A stretch of 38,638 nucleotides of DNA from Acidobacteriota bacterium (GTDB taxonomy: Bacteria; Acidobacteriota; Terriglobia; Terriglobales; Acidobacteriaceae): the NCBI GenBank assembly GCA_003225455.1, contig QIAB01000037.1, positions 1-38,638 on the forward strand, read 5' to 3'. The notes under the pieces were generated by a model. That model did not search any database. It worked only from the letters and a program-made list of their open reading frames with translations, and was not told the origin of the DNA. Positions 30,933 to 38,638 of this stretch are shown piece by piece. Each line of letters begins with the position of its first letter. Within the stretch, counting starts at the first letter, position 1. The position numbers and the translations under genes are program-made.

Positions 30933-31805
30933 ATGAGGACGATTCGCAATCGTGTGCGCGATTACTTCGCAGCAGTCGGCACAGTGCTTTTACACAAAAC
31001 CGTGGCAGGGAGAAGGGTCGAAGTTCGCCCAGATGATGTCTTCCTGGTTTCGTATCCCCGCTCCGGCAACACTTGGATACGTTTTCTGATCGGTAATCTG
31101 ATTTACCCAAACGATCCAGTGACGTTCGCCAATCTCGAACAGCGGATTCCCTCCATATACACCTATCCCAATCATGTGTTGCGGCGGCTGCCCCGGGTAT
31201 TGAAAAGTCATGAGGTCTTCGATCCTCGCTATCCGCGAGTGATCTACATTGTCCGTGATCCACGGGATGTAGCGGTATCCTTCTATCACTTCAATATTAA
31301 GATGCGACGCTTCGGCGATGATTTGACAATGGATGAATTTGTCGATCGTTTCATCGCCGCCCACATCGTTCCCGATGTGGATCGTTATGGCTGCTGGGAA
31401 GATCATGTTTTGAGCTGGCTCCGCACGCGCGCAGGGAAAAAGGATTTCTGCCTGGTGCGCTATGAGGACATTCTGCGCGATCCCATCCTAGAACTGAAGA
31501 AGGCAGCCGGTATGCTTGGCATCGAGCCCAGTTCAGAAAGGCTAGCGCGAGCGGTTGAACTCAGCTCCGCCGAAAACATGCGGGCACTCGAGAAAACGCA
31601 GGCGGATCAGTGGGTGCTAACGAAAAATACCAGGCCAGACAAACCTTTCATCAGAGAAGCAAGACAAGGTGCTTGGAAGGGCTCGCTTTCCGAAGCCTCC
31701 ATCCGCAAGATCGAGCAAGCCTGGGGTACGACCATGGAATCGTTGGGATACCAGTGCACCCCGCGTTCACGGCAGGATCGTGATACAGCCCACGCCACTT
31801 CCTGA
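30933..31805 (+). CDS. PAPS-dependent sulfotransferase
   Basis: ATG 30933; 290 aa, no signal peptide. The 5'-phosphosulfate loop is YPRSGNTWIR (41-50), the catalytic His is in KSHE (H93) and the 3'-phosphate motif is RDPRDVAVSFYHF (108-120), all in the order of the cytosolic sulfotransferase family (Sulfotransfer_1). The C-terminal RPDKPFIREARQGAWKGSLS is the usual R-x-G-x2-G-x-W-K-like cofactor end (RQGAWKG). It transfers sulfate from PAPS to a hydroxyl or amine of an unknown acceptor, perhaps a lipid or glycan. No PAPS-making genes are nearby. The next gene (M61 peptidase) starts 111 nt later. Confidence 0.9.
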   Translation: MRTIRNRVRDYFAAVGTVLLHKTVAGRRVEVRPDDVFLVSYPRSGNTWIRFLIGNLIYPNDPVTFANLEQRIPSIYTYPNHVLRRLPRVLKSHEVFDPRYPRVIYIVRDPRDVAVSFYHFNIKMRRFGDDLTMDEFVDRFIAAHIVPDVDRYGCWEDHVLSWLRTRAGKKDFCLVRYEDILRDPILELKKAAGMLGIEPSSERLARAVELSSAENMRALEKTQADQWVLTKNTRPDKPFIREARQGAWKGSLSEASIRKIEQAWGTTMESLGYQCTPRSRQDRDTAHATS

Positions 31806-31916
31806 GGCAGCTATCAAACCCCTACCTTCACCCATTTAGATGACGCTGACAGCGCTAGGCTGGTATATTGCCATGTTTCTGCATAATCGGTGTGAACTCC
31901 CATTCGGAGCTGACCA

Positions 31917-33794
31917 ATGGCCACTCGCTGCCGTTTTGCGGTTGCAGTCATACTTGCATTCGGCTTGGTTTTTCCTGTTTTCGCTGCCCCTGCGCCTCAC
32001 ATAACGATCTCCTTAGATGCAACCGAAGCTCCCCGCAAAATCTTCCATGCGCATCTCACTATTCCTGCAAGTCCGGGGACGCTCACGCTTTACTATCCCA
32101 AATGGATTCCGGGCGAGCACGGACCTACTGGTCCGATTCAAGACTTGGCGGGTCTTAAGTTCACGGCCAATGGCCAACTGCTGAAATGGCGCCGGGACTT
32201 GCTCGACGGCTGGACGATTCATGTCGAAGTGCCTGCCGGTGTGAACAACGTGGAAGGTGCTCTCGATTTCGTTTCACCTGCCGGCCATGAGGGGATTTAC
32301 ACCGGCGGAGCGTCAGCTACCGACAAAATGACCGTCATCAGTTGGAACACGGTGCTGCTCTACCCGGCTGGCTGGACATCAGACCAACTCACGTACGATG
32401 CCACCTTGCGGTTGCCGCGTGGCTGGAATTTTGGCACATCCCTGCAGGTTGCTTCGAAGACGGCCGACGAAATCAAATTCGCTCCCGTCTCGCTCACCAT
32501 GCTGGTCGACTCGCCCGTCATCAGCGGGCAATATCTCAAAGTCGTCCCGCTAAACGAGGCGAATCCGCCTGTCGAAATGGATATTGCCGCGGATACTGCG
32601 GCTGTGCTCGACGCTCCTCCCGAAGTGTGGGAGCACTACAAGAACCTGGTTGCCCAGGCGGGAGCGCTCTTCGGCGCGCGTCACTATCGCGATTACCATT
32701 TTCTTTTCAGTCTAAGCGATCATGTCGCGCATTTCGGTCTGGAACATCATGAGTCTAACGACAGTCGCTCGTACGAGCGCACATTAGTTGACGATCGCTT
32801 ACGGCTAGTGGCATCAGGGCTCCTTCCGCACGAATATGTGCATTCCTGGAACGGAAAATACCGCCGGCCAGCGGACCTGACCACGCCAGACTACGAAAAA
32901 CCCATGCAGACCGATCTGCTGTGGGTTTATGAGGGTCTGACGTCTTACCTGGGAGACGTGCTCAGCGCCCGAAGCGGTGTCCGTACTGCGGATCAATTCC
33001 GCGACGCGCTGGCGCAGATCGCGGCCGATTTGGATCATCGCCCTGGCCGCACCTGGCGCAACCTGCAAGACACCGCTGACGGCGTCCCCGCCATGCAAGC
33101 CGCGCCGCACGAATGGGACTCCTGGCGGCGTCCGCTCGATTATTACGAAGAAGACGTGCTGAACTGGTTGTGGGCGGACGTCATCATCCGCCAGCAAACC
33201 CAAAACAAAAAATCAATGGATGATTTCTGCCATCTCTTTCACGGTGGCCAGAGCGGTCCTCCCCAGGTCAAGACGTATAACTTCGATGATGTTGTGAATA
33301 CGTTGAACCAGGTCGCACCCTATGATTGGCGAGGCTTCTGGACTGCACGCCTCACGAATCACGGCCCCGGCGCTCCGTTAGGAGGTGTCGAGGGCAGCGG
33401 TTGGAAACTGGTTTACGATGAAACCCGTTCGGAGCTTGTAAGAGCTGCAGAGGACGTTGCCAGGGAAGATATCAATGCGGCCTGTTCCATCGGACTCTGG
33501 CTGAAAGAAGATGGGCATGTCACGGATACGATCGAAGGCATGCCAGCGGCAAAGGCAGGCATTGGCCCCGGAATGGCCGTTGTCGCTGTGAATGGAAAGA
33601 AGTTTTCACCGGATGTGCTGCACGATGTGTTGCGGGCGACCAAGAACAGCTCGGAGCCGCTTGAGTTGTTGGTGGAAAATACGGAGTACTACAAGGTCTT
33701 CAAGATTGATTATCACGGCGGAGAAAAGTTTCCGCACCTTGTGCGGGACGAATCGAAGCCGGATCTGCTGAGCGATATCATCAAGGCCCACTAG
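31917..33794 (+). CDS. Secreted M61-family glycyl aminopeptidase with PDZ domain
   Basis: ATG 31917 preceded by GGAGCTGACCA. 625 aa. A signal peptide covers about 1-23 (ILAFGLVFPVFAAPAP). A beta-rich N-terminal region (30-230) is followed by a gluzincin catalytic domain with HEYVH (305-309) in LLPHEYVHSWNGKYRRP and the third zinc ligand E339 in WVYEGLTSYLGDV. The GLEHHES segment (274-280) is a family mark. A PDZ domain at about 500-590 (GLWLKEDGHVTDTIEGMPAA, GPGMAVVAVNGKKF) follows. The enzyme removes N-terminal Gly or Ala from peptides outside the cytoplasm. Confidence 0.95.
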   Translation: MATRCRFAVAVILAFGLVFPVFAAPAPHITISLDATEAPRKIFHAHLTIPASPGTLTLYYPKWIPGEHGPTGPIQDLAGLKFTANGQLLKWRRDLLDGWTIHVEVPAGVNNVEGALDFVSPAGHEGIYTGGASATDKMTVISWNTVLLYPAGWTSDQLTYDATLRLPRGWNFGTSLQVASKTADEIKFAPVSLTMLVDSPVISGQYLKVVPLNEANPPVEMDIAADTAAVLDAPPEVWEHYKNLVAQAGALFGARHYRDYHFLFSLSDHVAHFGLEHHESNDSRSYERTLVDDRLRLVASGLLPHEYVHSWNGKYRRPADLTTPDYEKPMQTDLLWVYEGLTSYLGDVLSARSGVRTADQFRDALAQIAADLDHRPGRTWRNLQDTADGVPAMQAAPHEWDSWRRPLDYYEEDVLNWLWADVIIRQQTQNKKSMDDFCHLFHGGQSGPPQVKTYNFDDVVNTLNQVAPYDWRGFWTARLTNHGPGAPLGGVEGSGWKLVYDETRSELVRAAEDVAREDINAACSIGLWLKEDGHVTDTIEGMPAAKAGIGPGMAVVAVNGKKFSPDVLHDVLRATKNSSEPLELLVENTEYYKVFKIDYHGGEKFPHLVRDESKPDLLSDIIKAH

Positions 33795-33948
33795 CAGCTT
33801 ATAACCGAAGGTACGGTGCAGTGGAGACGCCGGGTTTGTCGCTCGAGAGAATTGAACCGATCAGATGCTGATCCGAACATAGCCGCCTAAGAGCGGAGAA
33901 CGCCTGGCAGACCTTTCGCTTAAGGAACGAATGCCTACAAAATTGAAA

Positions 33949-34398
33949 TCAGCACGACGCCCCCAGCGATTTCCTGTTAGGGAAAAATGTTCCCCCGCCT
34001 AAGACTGCCTCGATAGCGTTTATGAGGTCGCGGGCCGAATCGCCCTTTGCTACCGCACCCCGAATGCCGTCGGTTGGGAACCGGTCAATCAAATCATCTG
34101 AGAGATGCAGAGAAAATAAAATGATGGGAACCGGCGGCGACATCTTTGCGATGTGAACCGCAGCCTCTAGCCCGTTCATAACGGGCATAGCTATGTCCAG
34201 AATGATGACATCGGGACGACATTCCAATGTCTTTTCAATCGCTTCCTTGCCGTTGCTGGCTTCTCCGCAGATCGACCAATCGGGTCGGGCCTCGAGGAGA
34301 TTGCGAACTCCAAGCCGCATTACTTCGTGATCATCGGCGACCAGTATTCGAACCGGGGTGGAGGTCGTCGGCGAGGATTTGGGCGTTGCCGTTCTCAT
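33949..34398 (-). CDS. Single-domain response regulator (receiver only)
   Basis: ATG 34398 (MRTATPKSSPTTSTPV), an extra ATG at 34413 being the alternative. 149 aa. A NarL-like receiver: VRILVADDHEVMRLGVRNLL (acidic pocket DD), phospho-acceptor Asp in DVIILDIAMPVMNGLEAA, Ser in ILFSLHLSDDL and Lys in VAKGDSARDL. The protein ends just after the receiver (GGGTFFPNRKSLGASC), where NarL proteins continue with an HTH. No HTH is coded downstream in any frame I can see. No kinase is adjacent. It may be a phospho-sink or partner-binding regulator, or a gene that lost its output domain. Confidence 0.85.
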   Translation of the reverse strand: MRTATPKSSPTTSTPVRILVADDHEVMRLGVRNLLEARPDWSICGEASNGKEAIEKTLECRPDVIILDIAMPVMNGLEAAVHIAKMSPPVPIILFSLHLSDDLIDRFPTDGIRGAVAKGDSARDLINAIEAVLGGGTFFPNRKSLGASC

Positions 34399-34742
34399 AA
34401 TCTGAATTTGCAATCGATCGCGATTACCCTCCGTGTGGTGCCTGAATCCTGCTCCCGATCCGCCAAGTTCTGTTTCACACCGGCCAGAGGAATTTGCACG
34501 CCAGGCCAGGAGGCAAGCTCCTGCGGATTTGACGAGTATGGAAACAAAGCTTTACAAGGAACCTACTGCTTGGGTTGCCACCGAACAATGGCTCGGCTGG
34601 GTGGGTTTAATAGCACAATTGGGTTAGGGAACGGACTGTATACCCTCGCTATGCTTGACAGGTATTGACCGCCGATTTATCACGCCTAAGGGTTGTCCGG
34701 AAATCTTTTCGGGGCGCATCAATCCCCTGCGCCAATTGAGTC

Positions 34743-36311
34743 TCAATGTGCCTGCGGTAATAACGGTACTCCTGAGCCAGGCGGAACTCTTCCGCCGTGC
34801 CGGCGGAAAACAGCGTATGCCAGCAAGAACAGCGGCAAGCGCTGACGCAGGTCTTCTCCTGTGAGCAAACGATAGCGGGAGAGCAGAAAATCCAACGCAT
34901 CGGGATGCAGATTCCATTCCACAGCAGCGCCGGCGATATCCCATGCGATATCGGTCGGGCCAGGGAACAAGTGATCGTCACCATGAGTCGCGCTATCGGT
35001 TTTTAGTAATTGGCCGCCGGCGGTGCGAAGCCATTCATGCGGATTCATGCGGCCGTCGACTACAACCATGCTCTGCGGCGACAAGAGCTCTGAGTCAAAA
35101 TCGATTTCAACTTCAAAATCTCGATGTAGGTTCAGGCGAAGCATTTCTGCGAGAGGCTCAGGGGTGCAATGTTCGACGCGAAATTCTGCCGAACGAAAAG
35201 CGCAGTATTGGGCATTCCATTCGGAGACGTCGGCGGAAGGCAAAGGGCTACGATCGATCACGGGATACCTGGAAAAGCCCTCTCCCACATCCTCGACAGC
35301 GCAACTGAACCCGGCAACGGCCAGAGCGCGGGCGCGCTGGCGGACGGCATCACCAATTGGTCCCAAGCCGTCGAATTTCAACAACTGAGTCCCATCCTGC
35401 GAGAGGAATTTCAGGCGTTCCATCTGTGGCCAGCAAGCGGGCCAGGATAATTTTGCGGAAAGGAAAACCTTTCTCCATTCCCCGCCGCCGATATATGTGT
35501 AGTCACGAAAGCGGTGCCAAGCGTTCGAAGAGAACGCGCGAAAGCGGAACTTTCTCCACCGCGATGCTGCATCCTGCGCGCAAAGCGAATTGGGATCAGG
35601 CTCCCAGCTTCCCAGCAGCACTATATCTTCTGCCGGAATTCCGGATGAGACCAATGCCTCTCCTACCGAGAGAAAAGTTGAGCCACTGCGACCCGGACCT
35701 TCGTCCACCACCAGGAACAATGCCGACAATTCTTTAAACCTTTTGATCCAGTCATTCTGCTCGTCAGTGAACCGCAGGACACGATTATAAGGGCCTCCGT
35801 CCGGCCGCACGGTAATTCGCTCCGCTTTGTTTCCAGCCGAGAGGAGCGCGGCGGCAGCGATGGCGCTCAGGGTGGTCCCGATGCTGCGAATCCCGATCAC
35901 TGCTGCGGGCCGATGTGGGGCAACACTCTCCTGCGCTGGCTTGGCGATATCCAGAGGTGCAAGACCGTAATAAGAAAATCCCTCGGATGGGGATATTTGT
36001 AAATGGTCCGTAACCGTGAGCCGATCGAACACCTGTGCGAGTCGCTTTGCTCGTTCAAGACTTCCGCCAAAGGGAACAGATGCTAGCGCGTCGGTGAGCG
36101 CGGCTGATGTTTCTGTCGACCCAGAACAGCTGTCGGCCAGTGCGGATTCCAGTTCTCCCGCTTGGATAAGGGCTTTGCAGTAAATTTCGCGATTTTGCGG
36201 GTCGGCAAAAAGCCGCCCTAGGGTGGAGTGCAAACTGCCGAGCACAGAACTTCGCGAAACCGTCTTGCGAGCATCTCGAAAAACCCACAGATCAGTTTGA
36301 TCTGCCGACAT
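34743..36311 (-). CDS. PRTase-like plus kinase-like fusion protein, function unknown (3' frameshift)
   Basis: ATG 36311, 8 nt after the tamB stop. The N-terminal 130 residues are helical and unknown. Residues 136-235 look like a phosphoribosyltransferase fold: VIGIRSIGTTLSAI, TVRPDGGPYNR and a PRPP-type loop VVDEGPGRSGSTF (201-213). Residues 300-500 resemble an aminoglycoside-phosphotransferase-like fold: LLKFDGLG (K312), MVVVDGRMNPHEWLR, QLLKTDSATHGDDH (K437) and PGPTDIAWDIAGAAVEW. At about 34803-34812 (GGAAAA on the plus strand) the frame changes by one base. The other frame continues sensibly (GTAEEFRLAQEYRYYRR) to a stop at 34649, so the intact protein would have about 550 residues. Confidence 0.7.
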   Translation of the reverse strand: MSADQTDLWVFRDARKTVSRSSVLGSLHSTLGRLFADPQNREIYCKALIQAGELESALADSCSGSTETSAALTDALASVPFGGSLERAKRLAQVFDRLTVTDHLQISPSEGFSYYGLAPLDIAKPAQESVAPHRPAAVIGIRSIGTTLSAIAAAALLSAGNKAERITVRPDGGPYNRVLRFTDEQNDWIKRFKELSALFLVVDEGPGRSGSTFLSVGEALVSSGIPAEDIVLLGSWEPDPNSLCAQDAASRWRKFRFRAFSSNAWHRFRDYTYIGGGEWRKVFLSAKLSWPACWPQMERLKFLSQDGTQLLKFDGLGPIGDAVRQRARALAVAGFSCAVEDVGEGFSRYPVIDRSPLPSADVSEWNAQYCAFRSAEFRVEHCTPEPLAEMLRLNLHRDFEVEIDFDSELLSPQSMVVVDGRMNPHEWLRTAGGQLLKTDSATHGDDHLFPGPTDIAWDIAGAAVEWNLHPDALDFLLSRYRLLTGEDLRQRLPLFLLAYAVFRRHGGRVPPGSGVPLLPQAH

Positions 36312-36319
36312 TGTGGATT

Positions 36320-38638
36320 TTAAAAAACTGTATGAAATTTGCCATCGAACGCAACGCCGCCAGTTTCATTGCGGGTTGCGCTTACTGACCATCGTTTGTT
36401 GATCTGATACTCGCCCTGAACGACCTCATTTTGCGCCGAGGTCACATCCGTAGAAAAAGTAAACAGAAAATTCTTTGTGACGCGCTGTTGGATGCCGACA
36501 CGAGCCGATGGGTTCCGATTTTCACCGCCGAGCAGCGGATCGATCTGCAGACTGGAGAGTCCAGCAAGTTTCGTTACCTGGCTGCTGGCCTGGCTGGCTA
36601 TGCCTTTGGCGATTAGAGAATTGGCGCCCAAGTTAGCAGGGGTTGACTCCTCGGTGGTTTGTCCTCGCGCGATGAGGTTTATGATGTCGACCGGTGGAAG
36701 CGGAGGATCGGAAACATAGCTTGTGCGAAGCTTTTCGATCGGTCCCACAACCGTGAGGGTGAGGTTGTATTGCTTAATGGTAGTAGTGATCGACATATTC
36801 ACATCGGGTGTTGTTTGGTCAGGATTAGTGAAATTAATGATGCCACGCTCCAATTGATAGCGCTGCTTCATGAAGAAAATCTCACCTGAAGTCAGATCGG
36901 CCCGGCCGACGATCACCGGATTGGAACCTGTCCCAATCACCCGCAGATTGGCTTGCCCTTCGATGCTGACCTCTGAACTGACGGCCTGCAGTTGCTGCGT
37001 GGATTGCACAGCGACGTCGAGTTTTACATGGTCGGCGAAGCTCTCGCCGCTCGGCGGAGCCGTCGAGCCGGTGAATTGGCCCATGAAATCGGCGAGATCG
37101 AATTCGCTAGTGAAAGAGAGACTATCAATGAGCACGCGGCCGTTTACGGTTGCAGCATCACGCGTGCCCGTCAGCGTGAGGCTGCTGTCCAGAACCATGC
37201 GCAAGCCTTCGGGGTAGCGCAGGCGCACGGATTTTCCGTTCAGCGCGAGATTAAACTGAAGTTGCGGACGATATGCAATGGTCCCACCCGCCGAAATATC
37301 GCCGCCTCCTACCTGCCCCGTGAAGTTGCTGATTCGTACCTGGTCATTGCCAATGTCCAGGATTCCATTCGCATTGGAAAGCCCGAGCGGCGCCGTGATT
37401 GTAGCGATGGAGGCGTTTTGCAAGCGGATTTGACCCGCGACACTAGGGTTTTGCGGGCTGCCGGCGCCGCGCACATCGACATTCACAATGCCGGAACTCT
37501 TCAGATCAGGGCTGAACAGTCTGAGCAAGCGAAGATTGATGTTGCCGTTCGCGGTCATTGTCATCGGTGCCGTGCCCTGCAGCGGAACCTGTCCGCGGAA
37601 GCGAAGTGAAGTTTCGGTCCCTCGAATCTCGCCCGGCTCCAGCGCCACAACTGACTTGGCGTAATTAACACGGATGGGGACGGTGTTTGCAATATGCAGC
37701 GATTGATATTCGGCATTTAGCTTTGGAATGACGAGGTGTGCTTCCATGCGCGATTTATCTTTCAGCGGCCCCTTGGCTGTGGCATGCAATTCCATTTGAC
37801 CCTGCAAACCCTCGGGCAAACTCGGAACATAAACCGCGAGCAGCGCGGCAACCGGCAGAACTGTGGTGTCAACTGAAGCGGTGGTGTAGTAGTCGTCGGT
37901 GAGATTCGCGCTCACCCGTGCTTGCACTGAGGCCTGAGCAAGGCCTGAGCTGAGCGTCGCGTCTGCATGGTGGTTGGCCAGATTCATATCAGCTTTGATC
38001 TGCGTGATCGTGGTCTGCTGAAAATCAAGTTTGGGAATCTGAACGCTGGCGGTGAGCTGTGGATTGTCTAGAGTTCCTGCGCCCCGGGCAGTAGCTGTCA
38101 GCTTCCCATTTACGGGAAGATTTTTGGCTTCTACCGCAGCAAGTTTTTCTAATGTGACGCCAGGCACGTCCGCTTGAAGCTGATATGCGCGAGTCTTCGG
38201 TAGATATGTGAGCTTCGCCACGGCAGAACCGGCTGGTACCTGCAACTTGGCCGTGGTATTGACTGTGTTCTCAATCGCCTGGAACTGCAGCGCGAGATAC
38301 TGAATAGGTTCATCGTAAGCTTTGCCTTTAAGCAGCTTCAGGGACCCAGAACCGGTCGGATTAAGCTGCGAGCCGTGCACCGTTACATCAGCTACCAGAT
38401 TCCCGGAAATTGGATAGTCCAGCCCAGCAATGCGTTCGAGCGGCGCAAGCGGCATTTGCCGGACTGACAAATTTATAGATATTGGATTCGAGGCAACGTA
38501 CGACCAGTTCCGCAGACCCACCATCACACCGAACGTTGCTTGCCCCTGATTGGCACTTACGAGCGATCCATTTTGGATAGCGATCTGAGACGGAGTGGCG
38601 AAGAGTGATGCTCGCAGCGCGCTCCATTGCGTGCCGGA
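36320..38638 (-). CDS. tamB: Translocation and assembly module TamB-like protein, C-terminal part (5' end outside window)
   Basis: The frame is open to the window edge, so only the last 772 residues are visible. They are long beta-helix repeats typical of TamB/DUF490: LSVRQMPLAPLERIAGLDYP, LTATARGAGTLDNPQLTASV, INLRLLRLFSPDLKSSGIVN, VDVRGAGSPQNPSVAGQIRL and the final DUF490 block with AVQSTQQLQAVSSEVSIEGQ, DLTSGEIFFMKQRYQLERGI, NFTNPDQTTPDVNMSITTTI, GPIEKLRTSYVSDPPLPPVD, IINLIARGQTTEEST. It ends with the terminal Phe expected for this domain. TamB is an inner-membrane-anchored periplasmic protein that works with a BAM-family outer-membrane partner and carries lipids or proteins across the periplasm. 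The gene just downstream starts 8 nt after its stop. Confidence 0.9.
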   Translation of the reverse strand, partial: SGTQWSALRASLFATPSQIAIQNGSLVSANQGQATFGVMVGLRNWSYVASNPISINLSVRQMPLAPLERIAGLDYPISGNLVADVTVHGSQLNPTGSGSLKLLKGKAYDEPIQYLALQFQAIENTVNTTAKLQVPAGSAVAKLTYLPKTRAYQLQADVPGVTLEKLAAVEAKNLPVNGKLTATARGAGTLDNPQLTASVQIPKLDFQQTTITQIKADMNLANHHADATLSSGLAQASVQARVSANLTDDYYTTASVDTTVLPVAALLAVYVPSLPEGLQGQMELHATAKGPLKDKSRMEAHLVIPKLNAEYQSLHIANTVPIRVNYAKSVVALEPGEIRGTETSLRFRGQVPLQGTAPMTMTANGNINLRLLRLFSPDLKSSGIVNVDVRGAGSPQNPSVAGQIRLQNASIATITAPLGLSNANGILDIGNDQVRISNFTGQVGGGDISAGGTIAYRPQLQFNLALNGKSVRLRYPEGLRMVLDSSLTLTGTRDAATVNGRVLIDSLSFTSEFDLADFMGQFTGSTAPPSGESFADHVKLDVAVQSTQQLQAVSSEVSIEGQANLRVIGTGSNPVIVGRADLTSGEIFFMKQRYQLERGIINFTNPDQTTPDVNMSITTTIKQYNLTLTVVGPIEKLRTSYVSDPPLPPVDIINLIARGQTTEESTPANLGANSLIAKGIASQASSQVTKLAGLSSLQIDPLLGGENRNPSARVGIQQRVTKNFLFTFSTDVTSAQNEVVQGEYQINKRWSVSATRNETGGVAFDGKFHTVF

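Noticed and set aside
34538-34627. 29-codon ORF (METKLYKEPTAWVATEQW...)
   Set aside because: Too short, no SD, in a 250-nt gap without other support.
36992-37609. 205-codon plus-strand frame
   Set aside because: Antisense to the tamB-like gene, with Arg/Ala-rich noise composition.

Overview
The window looks like an environmental Acidobacteriota chromosome, probably class Terriglobia (Koribacter-like). This is inferred from gene content and protein style: an ASPIC/UnbV-FG-GAP (CRTAC1-type) secreted protein, a coiled-coil putative porin, a Tat-exported HisC-like aminotransferase, small secreted proteins with Acidobacteriota-like sequences, and an Hfq with a long N-terminal extension. No search was run. 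No rRNA, tRNA, CRISPR array, prophage or insertion sequence was recognised.

Layout. 1-3460 is a sparse, partly decayed stretch: the tail of a secreted protein with a good terminator, a CheB remnant, a hypothetical protein and an orphan GAF-PAS protein. 3461-9624 is an envelope/secretion block: porin, secreted carboxypeptidase-regulatory-like protein, Tat aminotransferase and a secreted kelch/galactose-oxidase-like protein broken by a frameshift. 9936-12585 holds a GNAT protein and a tight three-gene unit (SdpR-like repressor, NAD(P)-dependent epimerase-like protein, DCC thiol-disulfide protein) behind a near-consensus promoter with an operator inside its spacer. 12773-17603 contains a secreted small protein, then a translationally overlapping histidine kinase - response regulator - CRTAC1 operon, a hairpin and another secreted small protein.

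17616-24896 carries a divergent pair (GT39-like membrane protein and sulfatase-fold membrane protein), a TadZ/CpaE ATPase, a PilZ protein and an MFS exporter. 24948-30507 is a minus-strand block closer to housekeeping: site-2-type protease, HU, dCTP deaminase with a 63-aa upstream ORF, Hfq, and tmk-holB (holB disrupted by an apparent short deletion). 30563-33794 has a small membrane protein, a PAPS sulfotransferase and an M61 peptidase. 33949-38638 has a receiver-only regulator, a PRTase-like plus kinase-like fusion of unknown function, and the 3' part of a tamB-like gene directly upstream of it.

The least explained element is the PRTase/kinase-like fusion 8 nt downstream of tamB. Three genes (kelch, holB, PRTase/kinase) show reading-frame breaks with good coding on both sides. 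Sequencing or assembly error must be excluded before reading any of them as biology.
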